Assembly (NCBI GenBank): GCA_024641225.1
Contig: JAHEDN010000006.1
Location: 1 to 22,246 of the forward strand
DNA from: Burkholderiales bacterium
GTDB taxonomy: Bacteria > Pseudomonadota > Gammaproteobacteria > Burkholderiales > Burkholderiaceae_F
Direction: 5' to 3'
DNA: 22,246 nucleotides
Made by a program: the position numbers and the translations under genes. Shown here piece after piece: positions 20,016 to 22,246 of this stretch (position 1 is the stretch's first letter; each line of letters begins with the position of its first letter). Under the pieces are notes generated by a model. The model did not search any database. It was not told the origin of the DNA and saw only the letters and a list, made by a program, of their open reading frames with translations.

Positions 20016-21481
20016 TTGCGCCAGAACGCCGGCGTGAACAGCACCAGCACCGACATCAGCTCCAGCCTTCCGATCAGCATCGCGAAAGTGCACACCCAGG
20101 TCTCGAAGTCGTTCAGCGTGGCGTAGCTTTCTGTCGGCCCGACCCGGTTCAGTCCCGGGCCGATGTTGTTGATGCAGGCAAAGACGGCAGTGAAGGCCGT
20201 CACCACGTCGAGCCCCGAAGCCAGCAGCAGGATCGTCAGCCAGGTGATCGAAGCGCCGTAGATCAGCATGAAGGCGAGCACGGCGAAGATGACGTGGTTC
20301 TCGATCACGCGGTCGCCGACCGCGATCGGCGCGATCGAACGAGGGTGCAGGATGCGCACGAACTCGCGCCGCGCCTGCTTGAGCAGAATCAGGCCGCGGA
20401 TCATCTTGATGCCGCCGCCGGTGGAGCCGGCACAGGTCGCGAAGCTGGCCAGGAAAAGCATCAGGATCGGCGCGAACATCGGCCACTCGTTGTAGTCGGC
20501 GTTGGCGTAGCCGGTGGTGGTGACGATGGATACGCCGTTGAACAGCGCGTAGCGCATCGCGGTCGGCCAGTCCGGGTACACGCCGCGGATGAACAAAAAC
20601 GCCGTCAGCACCAGTACCGCAAACACAAGCACGAGCACGAAGGTGCGCGCCTCGGGGTCGCGCAGGTAGACCGACGGCGACCGTGCCCGCCAGGCCGTGA
20701 AGTGAAGGGCGAAGTTGATGCCGGCCAGCGTCATGAAGACCACCGCCACCCACTCGATGACGGGCGAATTCCAGTGCCGAAAGCTGGCGTCATGCGACGA
20801 GAAGCCGCCGATGCCCATCGTCGTGAACATGTGCATCAACGCATCGGGCCAGTTCATGCCGGCGAGCCGATACGCAAGGAAGCAGATCACGGACAGGCCG
20901 AAGTAGATCGCGTACAGCAGCTTGGCCGTGTCTGCGATCCGCGGTGTGAGCTTGTGTTCCTTCAGCGGGCCGGCGGTCTCCGCCTTGAACACCTGCGAGC
21001 CGCCGACGCCGAGCAGTGGCAGGATCGCCACGGCCAGCACGATGATGCCCATGCCTCCGATCCACTGCAGCAGGCAGCGCCAGACGTTGATGGACAGCGG
21101 CAGGCTGTCATGCCCGCTCAGAATGGTCGCGCCGGTGGTCGTCAGACCGGACATCGCCTCGAAGTAGGAGTCGGTGAACGACAACCCCGGCAGATGCAGG
21201 TAAAGGGGAAGCGCGGCGAAGGCGGGAAGCGCCGTCCAGACCAGCGTCACGAGCAGAAAGCCGTCGCGCGGCAGCAACTCGCGTTTGAACGGCCGCGTTG
21301 CCCACCATACGAACGCGCCGCCGATGAAGCTGATCAGGAAGGCGGTGTCGTAGTCGACCAGCACCTCCTCCTCGGCGAAGAACGCAACCGCCAGCGGAAC
21401 CAGCATGGTGAGCGCGAAGATCGCGACCACCGCGCCCAGCATGTTCAGCACGGGCGCCAGCGAGCGGCCAAAGCTGTTCAT
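20012..21481 (-). CDS. trkH: Trk-type potassium uptake transporter, TrkH family
   Basis: This 489-residue inner-membrane protein forms the potassium-conducting subunit of the Trk system, normally gated by the cytoplasmic NAD-binding protein TrkA, which is not in this window. Four pore loops are visible, each with its filter segment: TTTGAT (114-119), TMGIGGFS (221-228), TTTGYANAD (321-329) and INNIGPGL (437-444). CAGSTGGGIKM (350-360) lies in the region of the intramembrane gating loop. Length matches the family. The ATG is preceded by CTCCCC rather than a Shine-Dalgarno sequence, and a terminator-like hairpin ends 18 bp upstream, so its expression signals are odd. It overlaps the CobW-like gene by 4 bp. 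Confidence 0.95.
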   Translation of the reverse strand: MNSFGRSLAPVLNMLGAVVAIFALTMLVPLAVAFFAEEEVLVDYDTAFLISFIGGAFVWWATRPFKRELLPRDGFLLVTLVWTALPAFAALPLYLHLPGLSFTDSYFEAMSGLTTTGATILSGHDSLPLSINVWRCLLQWIGGMGIIVLAVAILPLLGVGGSQVFKAETAGPLKEHKLTPRIADTAKLLYAIYFGLSVICFLAYRLAGMNWPDALMHMFTTMGIGGFSSHDASFRHWNSPVIEWVAVVFMTLAGINFALHFTAWRARSPSVYLRDPEARTFVLVLVFAVLVLTAFLFIRGVYPDWPTAMRYALFNGVSIVTTTGYANADYNEWPMFAPILMLFLASFATCAGSTGGGIKMIRGLILLKQARREFVRILHPRSIAPIAVGDRVIENHVIFAVLAFMLIYGASITWLTILLLASGLDVVTAFTAVFACINNIGPGLNRVGPTESYATLNDFETWVCTFAMLIGRLELMSVLVLFTPAFWRK

Positions 21482-21498
21482 GGGGAGTGGAAAGCAAA

Positions 21499-21522
21499 AG
21501 CGGGCGCGATCATGCGCCCGCT
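21499..21522 (-). terminator. Rho-independent terminator-like hairpin
   Basis: A perfect 9-bp stem (AGCGGGCGC and GCGCCCGCT) with a 6-nt loop is followed on the minus strand by TTTGCTTTCC. It lies about 40 bp below the stop of the 54-residue membrane protein gene and 18 bp above the trkH start. It should terminate the upstream transcript or act as an attenuator in the trkH leader. Confidence 0.75.
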
Positions 21523-21529
21523 GTCTGGA

Positions 21530-21548
21530 GCATGGCAGTCCGCCATGC
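21530..21548 (-). other. Second hairpin upstream of the terminator
   Basis: A perfect 7-bp stem (GCATGGC and GCCATGC) closes a 5-nt loop, 7 bp upstream of the terminator hairpin in the direction of transcription. Tandem hairpins at this spot could be a double terminator or part of a leader. There is no T-run after this one. Confidence 0.5.
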
Positions 21549-21563
21549 GGTGTCGCCTTGGCT

Positions 21564-21728
21564 TCAATCCTTTTCGCGCAGGAACTCGAGGAAGTCGTAG
21601 GCCATCATTGCCACGCCGATCAGGATCACGACGACCAGAGCAAGCGACTTGACCTTGAGCACCACCGGGGCGACGAAGATGACCATCAGCGCCATGCTGA
21701 CCAGACCGAAGACCACTTTCAGCAACAT
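21564..21728 (-). CDS. Small hydrophobic membrane protein (54 residues)
   Basis: This short gene reads MLLKVVFGLVSMALMVIF, then APVVLKVKSL, a second hydrophobic run (ALVVVILIGVAMMAYDF) and a charged tail LEFLREKD. Two membrane helices joined by a short basic loop are predicted, with both ends probably on the same side. A GGAGG lies 6 bp before the ATG, a strong sign that it is translated. It follows the amidase by 39 bp and is followed by a strong hairpin terminator. I do not recognise a named family. The neighbouring trkH suggests, without proof, a role at the membrane. Confidence 0.75.
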   Translation of the reverse strand: MLLKVVFGLVSMALMVIFVAPVVLKVKSLALVVVILIGVAMMAYDFLEFLREKD

Positions 21729-21767
21729 GATGGACCTCCAGGATTCGTCATAGTTTTTCGCGATTCT

Positions 21768-22246
21768 TCACTGATCGGCGGCCTGCGTCTGCCGCCAGAG
21801 CCAGCCCGCGGTGCGCAGCAGCCGCGCATCGTCACCACGCCGACCCACCAGCTGGATGCCGAGCGGCAGGCCGTTCTCGCCGCGCGCCACCGGCATCCCG
21901 AGCGCAGGCATGCCGCAATACGTCCACATCGTCGCCGGCAGCGGATCGCCGGTCGACGCAATGCCCTTGGGCGCCGTGCCGAGCGTCGCCGGGGTCACGA
22001 TCGCATCGAAGTTCTCGAAGATCTCGTCGAAGCCTTCGTTGACAATTTCGATCCGCGCCACCGCTTTCTGATAGTCCAGCGCCAGTGCCCGGCGGCCGCG
22101 ATCGATCTGTCCGCGCAGCGAGGCCGACAACTGCCCGGCCCCGGTCTCGTATTCGCGCTCGAATGCGGCGGCCAGATCGGCCTCGAAGATCGTGCGGTGC
22201 CAGTCGATGACCTGTGCCGATGACTCCGGCAACTCGATCGTCTGCC
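21768..22246 (-). CDS. Amidase family protein (partial, 5' end outside window)
   Basis: The visible 158 C-terminal residues match the amidase-signature family (GatA-like): a helical region, FDAIVTPATLGTAPKG, then TMWTYCGMPALGMPVARGENGLPLGIQLVGRRGDDARLLRTAGWLWRQ at the end. The frame is open to the right edge, so the catalytic Ser-Ser-Lys region, which lies nearer the N-terminus, is not seen. The ending resembles stand-alone catabolic amidases more than the GatA subunit of the tRNA amidotransferase, but this cannot be settled from the fragment. It is followed 39 bp later by the small membrane protein gene on the same strand. Confidence 0.88.
   Translation of the reverse strand, partial: QTIELPESSAQVIDWHRTIFEADLAAAFEREYETGAGQLSASLRGQIDRGRRALALDYQKAVARIEIVNEGFDEIFENFDAIVTPATLGTAPKGIASTGDPLPATMWTYCGMPALGMPVARGENGLPLGIQLVGRRGDDARLLRTAGWLWRQTQAADQ

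Noticed and set aside
20016..20753. Upstream extension of the CobW-like gene inside trkH
   Set aside because: It is a frame shadow of trkH. The GTG overlapping the trkH stop gives a sensible start.
19904..21652. A 582-codon plus-strand frame opposite trkH
   Set aside because: The translation is dominated by Arg, Gln, His and Asp and has no motif. The opposite strand encodes a complete TrkH with all four filter loops.

Overview
The window is GC-rich, densely coded bacterial chromosome. The gene content suggests a betaproteobacterium, probably Burkholderiales-like: it has a DUF3567-type protein, full-length cobalamin-dependent MetH, TRAP transporters for organic acids and a FadR-type GntR regulator. 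The taxon is inferred from gene families only. I see no rRNA, tRNA, CRISPR array, insertion sequence or prophage.

Region 1 (1-9450, all minus strand) is one catabolic regulon in two operons. The upstream operon encodes a complete TRAP transporter (dctP2-dctQ2-dctM2). The second reads, in transcription order, SMP-30/lactonase, GntR/FCD regulator, isopropylmalate/tartrate-dehydrogenase-like enzyme, Gfo/Idh/MocA oxidoreductase, then a second TRAP transporter (dctP1-dctQ1-dctM1, the last cut by the window edge). Each operon is preceded by a sigma70-like promoter and by a near-identical 16-bp element around GTATAC (TAACGTATACRTTGAT), the likely operator of the GntR protein. The set looks like uptake and oxidation of a sugar-acid- or hydroxyacid-like carboxylate. 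The substrate cannot be read from the sequence.

Region 2 (about 9454-9998) is 545 bp with no gene I can support. Region 3 (9999-16391, minus strand) holds metH followed downstream by the AmmeMemoRadiSam set: one protein fusing the Memo-like (B) and AMMECR1-like (A) domains, then the radical SAM partner. The cellular function of that set is not established.

Region 4 (16546-18463, plus strand) has a single-domain rhodanese and an MFS transporter. Region 5 (18476-22246, minus strand) runs from an amidase (cut by the right edge) through a 54-residue two-helix membrane protein, a strong terminator-like hairpin, trkH (potassium uptake), a 123-residue protein with a CobW-like Cys motif but no P-loop, and a 3-oxoadipate-enol-lactonase-like hydrolase, to the DUF3567 protein. 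The trkH, CobW-like and hydrolase genes overlap or almost touch and look translationally coupled.

The items most worth a second look are the P-loop-less CobW-like protein coupled to trkH, the shared GntR operator placed differently at its two promoters, the fused Memo-AMMECR1 protein beside metH, and the tandem hairpins just upstream of trkH.
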